Positions 54,769-63,168 of a DNA stretch of 64,000 nt are shown piece after piece (position 1 is the stretch's first letter; the number at the start of each line of letters is the position of its first letter). Where the stretch lies: contig NZ_CP081149.1 of the NCBI RefSeq assembly GCF_019665785.1, positions 2,480,001-2,544,000 of the forward strand, given 5' to 3'. The position numbers were made by a program, and so were the translations under genes. The notes beneath the pieces were generated by a model. The model was not told the DNA's origin and did no database searches. It saw nothing but the letters and a program-made list of their open reading frames with translations. This DNA is from Deefgea piscis. Its GTDB lineage: Bacteria > Pseudomonadota > Gammaproteobacteria > Burkholderiales > Chitinibacteraceae.

Positions 54769-55419
54769 TGTTTTGCTCCGACCAGATGTTTAAGGTTTCC
54801 ACTTCGAGCACTTGCAGCGCTTCAAATAGATCATCAGATTGATCTGGCTCGACTTTAAAGCGCCGCTCCATCATGGGTATGACGTTGTAATCCAATCCCG
54901 TTTTGCCATTCATGCCGATACGCCACTGTGTGCCCATGGCCATAAACACTTGATACGCCAGCCAGTTTTCGGGGTAGACGTCGACTTCATCGGGCGTGGC
55001 GGCTGGCATTTGGGCTAGATACTCAGCGGCCAATTCAGGCGGCAAGCCCGGTGGCAGCGTCGGGGCGGTGGATCGCGCAGGCCGAGCAAACGCCAGCGCG
55101 ATCTGTTTTAGTTTTTTGTGCGTGATTCCAAGAACGATTTGCGAAAACCGGCAAACAATTCAGAACCCGCAGTTGGGTAGTTGACGCAGAGAGTTTCGAG
55201 CGCTGCGTGATCGAATGGCGCATCAATCCCGTCCCAACCGACGACGATTTCGCTTAATGCTTCGTGGTCTTTTTTGCCTTCGAGCTGGTCAAAAAATTCT
55301 TTCACTTGCGGGCGCGGCAGATGCTTGAATTCAATAGTGACTTCGACTTGCTTGTCTTGCCCCGGAATCGAGAGCGCGATTTTGGCTTTGAAAGTCGGTT
55401 TTGGCTGCAATTTAAACAT
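54761..55419 (-). CDS. Tail assembly chaperone GT, made by -1 frameshift at 55111-55117
   Basis: The G frame (55419-55108) ends TCA CGC ACA AAA AAC TAA. The heptamer A AAA AAC directly before the stop is a strong -1 slippery site. After slipping, the frame reads CTA AAA CAG (LKQIALAFARPARSTAPTLPP) and stays open through the T part (PPELAAEYLAQMPAATPDEVDVYPENWLAYQVF) to 54761. The joined product is about 219 residues. No ATG with a ribosome binding site precedes the T part alone, so frameshifting is the natural way to make it. In lambda, G and GT act as chaperones that bring tape measure and tail tube together. Confidence 0.85.
55108..55419 (-). CDS. Tail assembly chaperone G
   Basis: A 103-residue protein: MFKLQPKPTFKAKIALSIPG, VEVTIEFKHLPRPQVKEFFDQL, and VGWDGIDAPFDHAALETLCVNYP, which is typical of phage tail chaperone families. 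Most ribosomes should stop at the TAA at 55108 and make this form; a minority make GT. Confidence 0.88.
   Translation of the reverse strand: MFKLQPKPTFKAKIALSIPGQDKQVEVTIEFKHLPRPQVKEFFDQLEGKKDHEALSEIVVGWDGIDAPFDHAALETLCVNYPTAGSELFAGFRKSFLESRTKN
55111..55117 (-). promoter_or_regulatory. -1 ribosomal frameshift site A AAA AAC
   Basis: The heptanucleotide is in the correct phase (ACA AAA AAC, X XXY YYZ) and is followed at once by the G stop codon TAA. This is the expected place and type for siphovirus G/GT frameshifting. Confidence 0.85.
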
Positions 55420-55441
55420 CGGGAATTCCTTAAAATGAAAA

Positions 55442-55487
55442 AGACTCGCGAACGAGTCTGATTAAAAACCCGCCGCAATGGGCGGGT
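55442..55487 (-). terminator. Two tandem terminators between tail tube and G genes
   Basis: On the minus strand the first is ACCCGCC/GGCGGGT (stem arms at 55481-55487 and 55468-55474) followed by TTTTTAAT; the second is AGACTCG/CGAGTCT (55442-55459) followed by TTTTTCATTTT. They should limit expression of the minor tail genes relative to the major tail protein. Confidence 0.8.
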
Positions 55488-55508
55488 CTGGGCTTTAATG
55501 TGGCGTGA

Positions 55509-56153
55509 TTACAAGGTGTAGCGTGGTGCGGAGGCTTGCGTAATGCTCACCGTAGCGGTGTGGACTTCATTACCACCGCCTTCGGGCGTACCCGAAAAAC
55601 CGATGTAACCGAAGAACAGCATTTCAAGGCCGTTAGGGTATTGAATTTTCATTGCCAACTTTTGGCGGGTGTCCGACGCTTGGCGCAAGCGCACTTGCAC
55701 CGCATCCATTGGGTCCCACAAGACTTTCACTTGGGTTTCGATGCCGTCTGTTTCAGTCGGAATTTTGCGTTTGGTGGTTTCAGACAGCACCTTGTATTCG
55801 GCAAACTGCTGACCACCACCGCTGAAACTAAATTCGCTGGCAGTGGTTAATTCAGTGCCCAGTGTGACGACTTGCATCTGGCCTGAAATCAGCGCGGAAT
55901 AGCCAGTGGTGTCTTGGTCTTTGAGTTCAAACGTCTTAGCTGGGCCGTTGACGTTGGCTGCTTTAACTAGGCCATCGTTCAACTGGCTTGGGCCAACCAT
56001 GTTTAAAAACGCAACGTAATCACCATTGGCTGGTGCGGTGGTTTGTGCTGTAGCCACTGGCGGCTTAGCCAGTGTTAAGCCGGTGACGTTTTGTGCGGCG
56101 CCGATGGCGGATTGAATAAAGATTTTCGATCCGGCAGGAACATAAATAGCCAT
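55509..56153 (-). CDS. Major tail (tube) protein
   Basis: A 214-residue protein starting MAIYVPAGSKIFIQSAIGAAQNVTGLTLA, with beta-rich segments (LISGQMQVVTLGTELTTASEFSFSGGGQQFAEYKVL) and a C-terminal YPNGLEMLFFGYIGFSGTPEGGGNEVHTATVSITQ. This pattern and the position upstream of G/GT fit the tail tube subunit. The strong tandem terminators directly after it agree with a need for a high dose of this protein. Confidence 0.87.
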   Translation of the reverse strand: MAIYVPAGSKIFIQSAIGAAQNVTGLTLAKPPVATAQTTAPANGDYVAFLNMVGPSQLNDGLVKAANVNGPAKTFELKDQDTTGYSALISGQMQVVTLGTELTTASEFSFSGGGQQFAEYKVLSETTKRKIPTETDGIETQVKVLWDPMDAVQVRLRQASDTRQKLAMKIQYPNGLEMLFFGYIGFSGTPEGGGNEVHTATVSITQASAPRYTL

Positions 56154-56196
56154 GTGAAGCTCCTAAAAATGGTGATTTAAAAATAAGGTAAAACAA

Positions 56197-56613
56197 TTAA
56201 ATACGGCGACCGCGTTCGGTCAGATACGTCGCCTGCCAGACCACGCGTTTGATTGCGTAGTTGGCGTCTGACATTTGCGAATGCTCCCAACGATCACCTA
56301 GCCATTGCCAGCGCACGGCATCGCCCAACTGCGGCGAGTCACTAATGACAGCAAACAAAGCACTGTCCATCAGCTCAATCATTGCGACCGGATCGCTACC
56401 GCGCGCAATCAGTGCGATGGAGAACGGCTGCTCGACTGCGTGTTTGCTCATCGGGTAGCCGTTAACGGGCTGGGCATCGAGTGGCGAAATCACCACCGCG
56501 CGCGTGACTGAATTGGCAAAAGCGGCTTCTTCAGTCGTGACCACCGGCACACCAGGGAGCGTGGTGATGGTCAACCCCGCGAGCGCGTCGCGAATCCGTT
56601 GGAGGGCGGTCAT
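56197..56613 (-). CDS. Phage tail terminator / minor tail protein U-like
   Basis: A 138-residue protein: MTALQRIRDALAGLTITTLPG, VTRAVVISPLDAQPVNGYPMSKHAVEQPFSIALIARG, WQWLGDRWEHSQMSDANYAIKRVVWQATYLTE. It lies between the connector and tail tube genes, where the tail terminator is encoded. It overlaps the preceding gene by 4 bases. Confidence 0.72.
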   Translation of the reverse strand: MTALQRIRDALAGLTITTLPGVPVVTTEEAAFANSVTRAVVISPLDAQPVNGYPMSKHAVEQPFSIALIARGSDPVAMIELMDSALFAVISDSPQLGDAVRWQWLGDRWEHSQMSDANYAIKRVVWQATYLTERGRRI

Positions 56614-56903
56614 GGGTTTACCTTTTGGATTTGCGCTTTGATGAATGCGCCGTTGTCCATCGGGGCGCGATGAATCCGCCAGCGCTCGCCACGAAATGTC
56701 AGCTGAACATCGACATCAAGTAGCAATGCCGATTTGGCAAATTCAAGCGTGAGTGATTCGGCCGACATAAATTCAAAAGTCGGCACATCGTTTTCACTCA
56801 CCCCCACATCCACGGTCACATCACCACCTTGCGCATGGATCACCGCCGATTCCAGCAAGCCATGCCGCGCAAATGTCGCCATAAAGCGTGCTGGATCAAA
56901 CAT
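56610..56903 (-). CDS. Head-tail joining protein (FII-like)
   Basis: A 97-residue protein (FDPARFMATFARHGLLESAVIH, LTLEFAKSALLLDVDVQLTFRGERWRIHRAPMDNGAFIKAQI), beta-rich in its second half. The size, the pattern and its place after the decoration-like protein suggest the gpFII-type connector. It shares one base with its upstream neighbour. Confidence 0.7.
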   Translation of the reverse strand: MFDPARFMATFARHGLLESAVIHAQGGDVTVDVGVSENDVPTFEFMSAESLTLEFAKSALLLDVDVQLTFRGERWRIHRAPMDNGAFIKAQIQKVNP

Positions 56904-57235
56904 CAGCGGATCGATGCGTCAAGTACGACACGGGCAGTTAAATCACCATTGGCCTTGGCGGCGGTGAATACGCCGATCAGGGCATTGGATGCCACCGTAG
57001 TGGTCACGCGGCGAGCAGCGTTATCCCAATACGCTTTTGCACCAACAGTAGCGACATCGGTATTCACTGCGGTTAAGTCGTAAACGCCATAACGGCGAAT
57101 TTCGACGGGGGCATTAATCGCTGCGGCATTTGTAGCGATACCAAATAAGCTACCGAGTAAAACACCATCGCCAGAAGCCACGGCATACGGCGCCAATACG
57201 GAAACGACTTCGCCCTGCTGAACATAGTTTTTCAT
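56903..57235 (-). CDS. Capsid decoration-like protein (DUF2190 family)
   Basis: A 110-residue protein (MKNYVQQGEVVSVLAPYAVASGDGVLLGSLFGIATNAAA, VEIRRYGVYDLTAVN, KAYWDNAARRVTTTVASNALIGVFTAA) typical of DUF2190 proteins that are encoded after the capsid gene and may decorate or stabilise the head. A terminator separates it from the capsid gene. Confidence 0.85.
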   Translation of the reverse strand: MKNYVQQGEVVSVLAPYAVASGDGVLLGSLFGIATNAAAINAPVEIRRYGVYDLTAVNTDVATVGAKAYWDNAARRVTTTVASNALIGVFTAAKANGDLTARVVLDASIR

Positions 57236-57253
57236 GTTGTTTTCCTAAAATTA

Positions 57254-57276
57254 AAAATGGCCCACCGCAGTGAGCC
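57254..57276 (-). terminator. Terminator after the capsid gene
   Basis: On the minus strand, GGCTCAC pairs with GTGGGCC and is followed by ATTTTTAATTTT. It lies between the capsid fusion and decoration-like genes. Confidence 0.7.
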
Positions 57277-57318
57277 AATAAACCTGCGTGAGGTCTTATG
57301 ACCCCACATCCAAAAAAC

Positions 57319-59292
57319 TTAAGCGCCTGGATTGCGATACAGACCACGGAAGTCAATCGCTTTGGTGGCGAAGTCTTCACGCGCCATCACTTCAACGCCT
57401 TCAAAATCGTTGCCCGAGCTGAACGCATCGCGGGTGAAGATTTGCAAACCTTCAGCGCCTTCGAGGTAAGCGTATTCAACGGTATCGACTAAGCCAGGAT
57501 TCGCTGCCAAGTACCACGACACTGCCGATGTTGCATCGAGGCGCGGTTCGACAATCAATTCCAGCGATTTAGCGAATGGATTTACGCCGCCTGAGGTATT
57601 GGCGGTGATTTGCGCCAAGAATTGCTCAGCTTCGGTTTCTTTACCCGCCGGCACAATCAAGAACGAAGGCAGCAGGTTGAGCGGTTCTTTGCTCGTCGGG
57701 TCTTTTTGCAAGCGCATTGCCGCGCGGCCTGCTGCCAAAGCGGCCACCGAAATTGCCGAACCCGCACCCGCCAAATTACCGCGAGAGGCATGGAATAAGG
57801 CCACACCATCGGCCATCACAGGATTACCTGTCAGGATGCCGTACACCATTTGGCTTTCCATTTGCAGCGCGCCATTGGCGAACGCTAAAGGAATACGGCC
57901 AAACACATCTAAGTCATCATTGATAATAACTTGACGGGTAATGCCGATTTTCTTAGCGTAGCTAGCGAGCTGGATTTGTTCGCCTGCATCATTTAAGAAG
58001 CCCTGTTTGATTTCACCATGTTCACCAACACGCTCTAATTGCGCTGCTGATGAAATTGTGACGCGAGTGGATGGGCGGAAATCGGTCAGATTCCCTTTAC
58101 GCGCCCAACGCTCGAATGATTTTGGCGCTGCCTCATAGGCACCACGCAAGACACGACCGACCGCATTACCCAAGGCAATCGAGAAATCGGTGGTACCCAT
58201 CAAGGAACGCTGTACGATTTCAGGACGGCTCAAGCCACGCACATCGATACCTTGTTTTTCCAAGCTGTAACGGGCCAATTCTGGCAAAGTAAAACCACGG
58301 AATTCACGCGCTGTATCGGGCAAGTCTTTTAGCTGGCCTGCACGGTGCATCACTGAAGCCGCAATCGCTTCACGGCGAATATCGGTTTCATCCGCCAAGG
58401 TTTCCACGCGCGGTGTGCGGATTGGATTGGCGTTGCTGCGTTCAGCCAATTTAGCGAGCACTTCTTTCGCTGCTGCGTCAGCAGAAACACCACGCTCAAT
58501 CAGATCATCGGCGATGGCTTGATCTAGGCCGACGCTGCGCACTTGGGTATTGATTTCGGCAGCGCGAGCGCGTTCTTGTTTGACTAAGGCCTCATCAGCC
58601 GCACGTTTTTCGGCTGCTGCAGCGGCGATTTGTTCTGGAGTCATATTTTCCTCACTACGTTGATTAAAATCGGCGGATGCCGTGTTTACTGCTACTGGGT
58701 CAGCGGTGATTTGCTGGCCTTCATCACGCCCGACATCCGCCGTGCGCTCGATGATTTCGACGGGATATTCACGAATACCCTCGGTTTTTTCGCTGCGAGT
58801 ACCGCAACCGGCATCCGCTGGAATCGGTACCAAGCTAATCTCGTGCGGCGTCCAGCCCACAGCGCGATAAATCCAATTGCCTGCATCGTCTTGCGTCATT
58901 TGCAAGCGATCTACTGAATAGCCGACCGAGACATTGCGAATCACGCCGGATTGCACGTCTTTCCATAAGCCTTCGAGTTCGGGGCGTTCAGAGAAACGCA
59001 CTTCGGCCAAACCTTCACCGTTTTCAATCCATGCACGTTCGACTACACCAACGATGTCGCTTAAATCCCAGCTTGAATGCGTATTGAGCAAGGGCGCGCC
59101 GTTATTCAGTCGCGTTAAATCAATCGCCTCAGGTGTGACATCGAGCAATTCTTGGTAATAGCGATCATGGCACCAGTCATAGCGCCGCACACCCGCGCCC
59201 GTAGTCCAAACCAAGGTGATAGTGCGAGTTTCCGCATTCACACTCGATACTGGCGCTGCACGGGTGGCGAGCGGTAAGGTGGTTTTTGGCAT
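57319..59292 (-). CDS. Prohead protease / major capsid protein fusion
   Basis: A 657-residue fusion. The first ~200 residues match the HK97-type prohead protease: LLDVTPEAIDLTRLNNGAPLLNTHSSWDLSDIVG with the likely catalytic His, and VIRNVSVGYSVDRLQM with the likely Ser. A Glu/Ala-rich linker (about 215-330) works as a scaffold-like delta region. The C-terminal ~330 residues are the capsid protein (FSIALGNAVGRVLRGAYEAAPKSFERWARKGNL, NDDLDVFGRIPLAFANGALQMESQMVYGILTGNPVMADG). Self-cleavage should free mature capsid. Fusion genes of this kind are known in several lambda-like phages. Confidence 0.9.
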   Translation of the reverse strand: MPKTTLPLATRAAPVSSVNAETRTITLVWTTGAGVRRYDWCHDRYYQELLDVTPEAIDLTRLNNGAPLLNTHSSWDLSDIVGVVERAWIENGEGLAEVRFSERPELEGLWKDVQSGVIRNVSVGYSVDRLQMTQDDAGNWIYRAVGWTPHEISLVPIPADAGCGTRSEKTEGIREYPVEIIERTADVGRDEGQQITADPVAVNTASADFNQRSEENMTPEQIAAAAAEKRAADEALVKQERARAAEINTQVRSVGLDQAIADDLIERGVSADAAAKEVLAKLAERSNANPIRTPRVETLADETDIRREAIAASVMHRAGQLKDLPDTAREFRGFTLPELARYSLEKQGIDVRGLSRPEIVQRSLMGTTDFSIALGNAVGRVLRGAYEAAPKSFERWARKGNLTDFRPSTRVTISSAAQLERVGEHGEIKQGFLNDAGEQIQLASYAKKIGITRQVIINDDLDVFGRIPLAFANGALQMESQMVYGILTGNPVMADGVALFHASRGNLAGAGSAISVAALAAGRAAMRLQKDPTSKEPLNLLPSFLIVPAGKETEAEQFLAQITANTSGGVNPFAKSLELIVEPRLDATSAVSWYLAANPGLVDTVEYAYLEGAEGLQIFTRDAFSSGNDFEGVEVMAREDFATKAIDFRGLYRNPGA

Positions 59293-59308
59293 TGCTTACC
59301 CTCAAAAA

Positions 59309-60778
59309 TTAAGCCCCGCTTTTGGCTGGGCTGTTTGGTTGGTCGGTGGCGGTTTCCGCCTCAGAAATCGTCACACCGGCATAACTCAGAGTGACACCGG
59401 CCTCTTGCGCTTTCTTGTGCGTTTTGACGACCTTTTCCCATTGAATATCTGGGTCAAGACCGCGCCCAATTTGCAAGTCGGTCAAATCCAAAACACCGGC
59501 AGCGGCTAACATCAGCTCGCCTTTCGCGTCTTTAATCGGGTCAACGTATTCCCAACGCGGTACAAACCATTCCACCGTTGGATCGCCTTTTACCTTGCGC
59601 GAGAGCTTGGCCAGCTGCAGCCAGCGCCGTGCGATGGGGCGTAAAAACAGCGGAATAAACGTCAGCCAGCGCCATTGCTCGGTCACAGCGCGGTAATCAA
59701 TCAAACCGACGCGAGCCGAGCTGTAATTGACTTGGCTTAAATCGCCAGTGACTTGCTCATACGTTGAATCGGTGCCCGCAGAGATCGTGCGCAATTGGCG
59801 GCGGGGAAATTCACCGTCGCTACTGGCGGATGGGCTGCCAAAATCAACTGATTCACCGGGCTTGAGGTATTCAATTTGCCCCGGTGCAACGCGAGATTTG
59901 CGAGGGCCGACACCTTTGCCATCATCGGTTTGCGCGCCAAGTGATCGGCCTTGATCGTTTGAAGTGACAAAGGCGGTAAAGCAGGCCTCGATTTTCTTGC
60001 GCACCATTTCGGCGTCGTCGTAATCGTCTAAATCGCGCAATTTCATCAGTACGGGCGCCAAACGCGGCACGCCACGCACTTGCCCAGGGCGGGTTTTCTT
60101 AAACACCAATAACACATCAGCAGCATCGACCCGCGATGGGCTTAGCGGCTTAAACAAGATCCCTGCTTCACCTGGGTGTCGATTAAACAACCAGTACGCG
60201 ACCACTTTGCCGATGGCGTCAAATTCCACGCCGTTGATGATGTAGCCGCCGTTTTTGAGGTCTTCGGTTTTGCTGTGATCGAGAAAATCCGGCTCAAGCA
60301 GCTGAATTTGCATCGGCACCGGCAAACCATCTTCGGGGCGGCGGGTGCGCATTCGCACAATCACCTCGCCCGACTCTTCCATCGTGCGAGCGGCCAAGGC
60401 TTGCAGGCCGTTAAAATCAAGATCGTCTTCGGCGCTGGCGACTTCGCACCACTGATTCCATAAAGCGGTGACGTCTGGGTCACTCCAACGCGCCGTGATA
60501 CCGGTGCCGATGGCATGACCAACAAATTTATTAAAAATACTGACCGCATGCGGATTATTGCGTGCCAGATCGCGGGAACGATCCCGCAACTTGGGCAGTG
60601 CTGCGCTGATTTCAGCGTTGGCGCTACTACCCGACGCTTGCCAACCCGAAGTGCGGCGGCCTTGTTTGGCCCCATCGTAAGCACGAACTTGATCGAGCGT
60701 TTGCCGCGCATAAGATCGCCGCAAACCGGATTCGGGCGCGAAGTAGCCAATTAATTTATCAAGCCAAATATCAGCCAT
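59309..60778 (-). CDS. Phage portal protein (lambda B family)
   Basis: A 489-residue protein with typical lambda-type portal blocks: RDRSRDLARNNPHAVSIFNKFVGHAIGTGITARW near residue 70, FLDHSKTEDLKNGGYIINGVEFDAIGKVVAYWLFNRHPGE, RLAPVLMKLRDLDDYDDAEMVRKKIEACFTAF and GTDSTYEQVTGDLSQVNYSSARVGLIDYRA. It forms the ring through which DNA enters the head. It starts one base after the stop of the small gene upstream. Confidence 0.95.
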   Translation of the reverse strand: MADIWLDKLIGYFAPESGLRRSYARQTLDQVRAYDGAKQGRRTSGWQASGSSANAEISAALPKLRDRSRDLARNNPHAVSIFNKFVGHAIGTGITARWSDPDVTALWNQWCEVASAEDDLDFNGLQALAARTMEESGEVIVRMRTRRPEDGLPVPMQIQLLEPDFLDHSKTEDLKNGGYIINGVEFDAIGKVVAYWLFNRHPGEAGILFKPLSPSRVDAADVLLVFKKTRPGQVRGVPRLAPVLMKLRDLDDYDDAEMVRKKIEACFTAFVTSNDQGRSLGAQTDDGKGVGPRKSRVAPGQIEYLKPGESVDFGSPSASSDGEFPRRQLRTISAGTDSTYEQVTGDLSQVNYSSARVGLIDYRAVTEQWRWLTFIPLFLRPIARRWLQLAKLSRKVKGDPTVEWFVPRWEYVDPIKDAKGELMLAAAGVLDLTDLQIGRGLDPDIQWEKVVKTHKKAQEAGVTLSYAGVTISEAETATDQPNSPAKSGA

Positions 60779-60779
60779 A

Positions 60780-60950
60780 TCAGCGGCCTTTGCGGTTACG
60801 CCGCTTTTGTGCGCTGCGCTTGGCAGCTGCTACGCCGCTACTACGACCACCACCATGAACGGGGCGAGAGTGAACCGTCAGCGGCATAAACCAAGGCGAG
60901 GCTTGCGAAGCCAGCATCACGCAAGCAGATAACATTCTTAAAAATGACAT
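60780..60950 (-). CDS. Small basic phage protein (56 residues)
   Basis: MSFLRMLSACVMLASQASPW has a short hydrophobic start with one Cys; the rest is basic and Gly/Arg-rich, ending KRSAQKRRNRKGR. GAGGGAT precedes the ATG and the stop nearly touches the portal start, so it is very likely expressed. I do not recognise it; comparable small basic genes occur before the portal gene in related phages. Confidence 0.65.
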   Translation of the reverse strand: MSFLRMLSACVMLASQASPWFMPLTVHSRPVHGGGRSSGVAAAKRSAQKRRNRKGR

Positions 60951-60952
60951 CG

Positions 60953-61159
60953 TTAATCCCTCGAAAATTCAGCCACCGCCGAGGTGGGTGTAATGGTGGA
61001 TGGGCTTTGCTGTGCGATTTGCCCAAAGACAAAATTTCGCGCTTTCATAAGCTCGTCGATAGATCGGTACTTAATCCGTTTACCGTCGTACTCAACTTCA
61101 AGCTCGCCAGTGGCAATCGCGCCATCTAGCGCATCGAGCTGGGCTTGAGTTACTGCCAT
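60953..61159 (-). CDS. gpW-like head-tail joining protein
   Basis: A 68-residue protein, MAVTQAQLDALDGAIATGELEVEYDGKRIKYRSIDELMKARNFV, the typical helix-hairpin-helix pattern of the gpW family. It plugs the portal before tail joining. It directly follows the large terminase gene. Confidence 0.9.
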   Translation of the reverse strand: MAVTQAQLDALDGAIATGELEVEYDGKRIKYRSIDELMKARNFVFGQIAQQSPSTITPTSAVAEFSRD

Positions 61160-61163
61160 GGCT

Positions 61164-63164
61164 TTACTCCAACCAGTTATCCGCTCTCCCAGCTAGCCAA
61201 TCATCATTCGATTTGCTGTCTGATTCGAGGGCATTAAAAAACCCGCCATCGGGCGGGTGCTGTGTTTCGGGTATTACTTCGGGCGGTTTATCCGTCAATG
61301 GCTGCGAGGCAATACTGCTTGGCTCCATGGCTGCGCCAAATAGGTCATCAACCCTTGGTTGCAGCATGTTTTCAAGCTGCTGCCAATCCCATTCACGGCA
61401 GGCATGAATGCGCAGATCAGGATGCAGCGCGGCGGCGTAGCCATACACCCATGTATCGAGGGCTTCGTTGCGTTTGCCTTTGCGCTTGACCCACTTGTTT
61501 CGCTCGGGATCAAACACTTCAGCGGTGAGCATGTCGTAATATTCCAGCGTGAGATCACTAGAAAACCGCACTTTATGCGCGGTGATTTCGGCTTCACCGT
61601 CTGAAATCAAACGACCCATCAGCGTTGACTTGGCTGTATCGGTACCGACTGGCCAGAGCTGAACGCCGTTTTTGGTCAGTTGGCCTTTGTGGTCCACGTC
61701 TTGCAGGGTGGGCTTGCCGAGCACCGCTTTATTCGGTGTGCTCACGCCTTTGACCGCAATCACGCGCTCATGCTGCCACCAGCGCACATAGTTATAAACG
61801 TCGTGCGTATGATGACCACCGGAGTCAATCGCTGTGGCCATGACCTTCATCGGGATGCCAAATTGATTGAGTACCGCTTGCTGGCGATAGTGCGTGAGCT
61901 TTTCCCATGTTTCATCGAGCGATGGATTGCCCCAAATAACGTGGTAATCGAGCACCCAGCACGTTTCGCCCCGACCCCAACCGAGCAGCTGGCACTCTAA
62001 GCGGTCGTCTTGGGTATCGACGCCCAGTGTGAGCAGTAAGCAGCCCAGTGGAATGGTGCGCAATTTGAACGGTACCGCACGCGCTTGCAGCGCATTGGCT
62101 TTGACTTGGCTGCTGCGGTCTTCCCAAGTCTCACCAAGGCAGGTATTGACGAAGCGTTTGAGCTCAATCGTGTTGCCTTGGGCGTTCAAAAAGCCTTGCG
62201 CCCGTTCTTTCCAAGATCGCCCTAAGCCCAGCGGCGAATACAGCGAATTAATGTGGTACCCGCGAACGCGGCGATCAGGGTATTTTGGTACCCAGCGGCC
62301 TGCAGCAAGCATTTGCGGTTTTTTGTGTTCTTCGATATGGCTGCCACATTCACGGCAGACATACCACGCGCTGCCAACCTCGCCTGCTTCGTTGAGTTCC
62401 CACTTTAAATTCCCCCAAACCAAAGTTTGGTATTCACCGCAGTGCGGGCAAGGCACATGGTAGCGGCGTTGGTCGCTGCGTTCGTACTCGGTTTCGATGC
62501 GCGAGGCATCTTTGATCGTTGGCGTACTGATTAAGAAAATCTTGCGGCGTGGGAAGTTGTTGGTCCGCTCTTCTGCGAGGCCAACCGGATCGCCCTCACC
62601 GTCCAAATCGCCTGGATAAGCATCGACCTCATCCAAGCCCAAAAACTTAACGGGCATCGAGCGCAAACTGGCGGCGGAATTGCCACCGGCCAAGCGCAAA
62701 ATACCGCCAGGGAATTCTTTGAGTAAGGCTTTGTTCTTTTTGTCGCGACTTTGCTGCCCAAAGCGTTTAGACAAACTGGGCGAAGCGGCGAGCATATTGC
62801 TCAAGCGTTGCTGACTGAATAATTCGGATACTTCAATCGTTGGCTCAACGACCAACATGGGGCCGCCATACTGCCCCATCACCGCGCCAATCCAGTTAAT
62901 CAGGCATTCAGTACCGCCAACTTGGGTGGATTTGATAAACACCACGCGCTGCACATCAGACCATGGCGAGAGGTTATCCATGATTTCGCGCAGGAAGGGT
63001 AAGCGATCAGTCCGCCATTGCCCTGGTTCACTGGTTTCGGATTCAGTCAAAACCCGCTGTTGATCTGCCCATTCGCTGACGGTAATCCGTGGCGGACGAC
63101 GCAACCCCGCCGCCCAAGCGTCGCAGGTAATGCAGTAGGCGTCGGGGAGGTCGTTTGGGTTCAT
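61164..63164 (-). CDS. Phage terminase large subunit (lambda gpA family)
   Basis: A 666-residue packaging ATPase/nuclease. The start ITVSEWADQQRVLTESETSEPGQWRTDRLPFLREIMDNLS is typical of gpA-type terminases; the ATPase motor region has VVFIKSTQVGGTECLINW, MLVVEPTIEVSELFS and FLGLDEVDAYPGDLDGEGDP; zinc-ribbon-like cysteines appear in VPCPHCGEYQTL and WYVCRECGSH; the nuclease part has TLGVDTQDDRLECQLLGWG and ATAIDSGGHHTHDVYNYV. It cuts and packs phage DNA. Its last codons contain an ACCCGCC/GGCGGGT hairpin (61241-61258) with a T tract, a possible terminator inside the gene. Confidence 0.97.
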   Translation of the reverse strand: MNPNDLPDAYCITCDAWAAGLRRPPRITVSEWADQQRVLTESETSEPGQWRTDRLPFLREIMDNLSPWSDVQRVVFIKSTQVGGTECLINWIGAVMGQYGGPMLVVEPTIEVSELFSQQRLSNMLAASPSLSKRFGQQSRDKKNKALLKEFPGGILRLAGGNSAASLRSMPVKFLGLDEVDAYPGDLDGEGDPVGLAEERTNNFPRRKIFLISTPTIKDASRIETEYERSDQRRYHVPCPHCGEYQTLVWGNLKWELNEAGEVGSAWYVCRECGSHIEEHKKPQMLAAGRWVPKYPDRRVRGYHINSLYSPLGLGRSWKERAQGFLNAQGNTIELKRFVNTCLGETWEDRSSQVKANALQARAVPFKLRTIPLGCLLLTLGVDTQDDRLECQLLGWGRGETCWVLDYHVIWGNPSLDETWEKLTHYRQQAVLNQFGIPMKVMATAIDSGGHHTHDVYNYVRWWQHERVIAVKGVSTPNKAVLGKPTLQDVDHKGQLTKNGVQLWPVGTDTAKSTLMGRLISDGEAEITAHKVRFSSDLTLEYYDMLTAEVFDPERNKWVKRKGKRNEALDTWVYGYAAALHPDLRIHACREWDWQQLENMLQPRVDDLFGAAMEPSSIASQPLTDKPPEVIPETQHPPDGGFFNALESDSKSNDDWLAGRADNWLE
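61236..61258 (-). terminator. Terminator-like hairpin inside the end of terL
   Basis: On the minus strand, ACCCGCC pairs with GGCGGGT around a 4-base loop, followed by a T tract. It lies within coding sequence, about 75-95 bases before the stop codon, and matches the CCCGCC-type terminators elsewhere in this operon. Confidence 0.6.
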
Positions 63165-63168
63165 AGGC

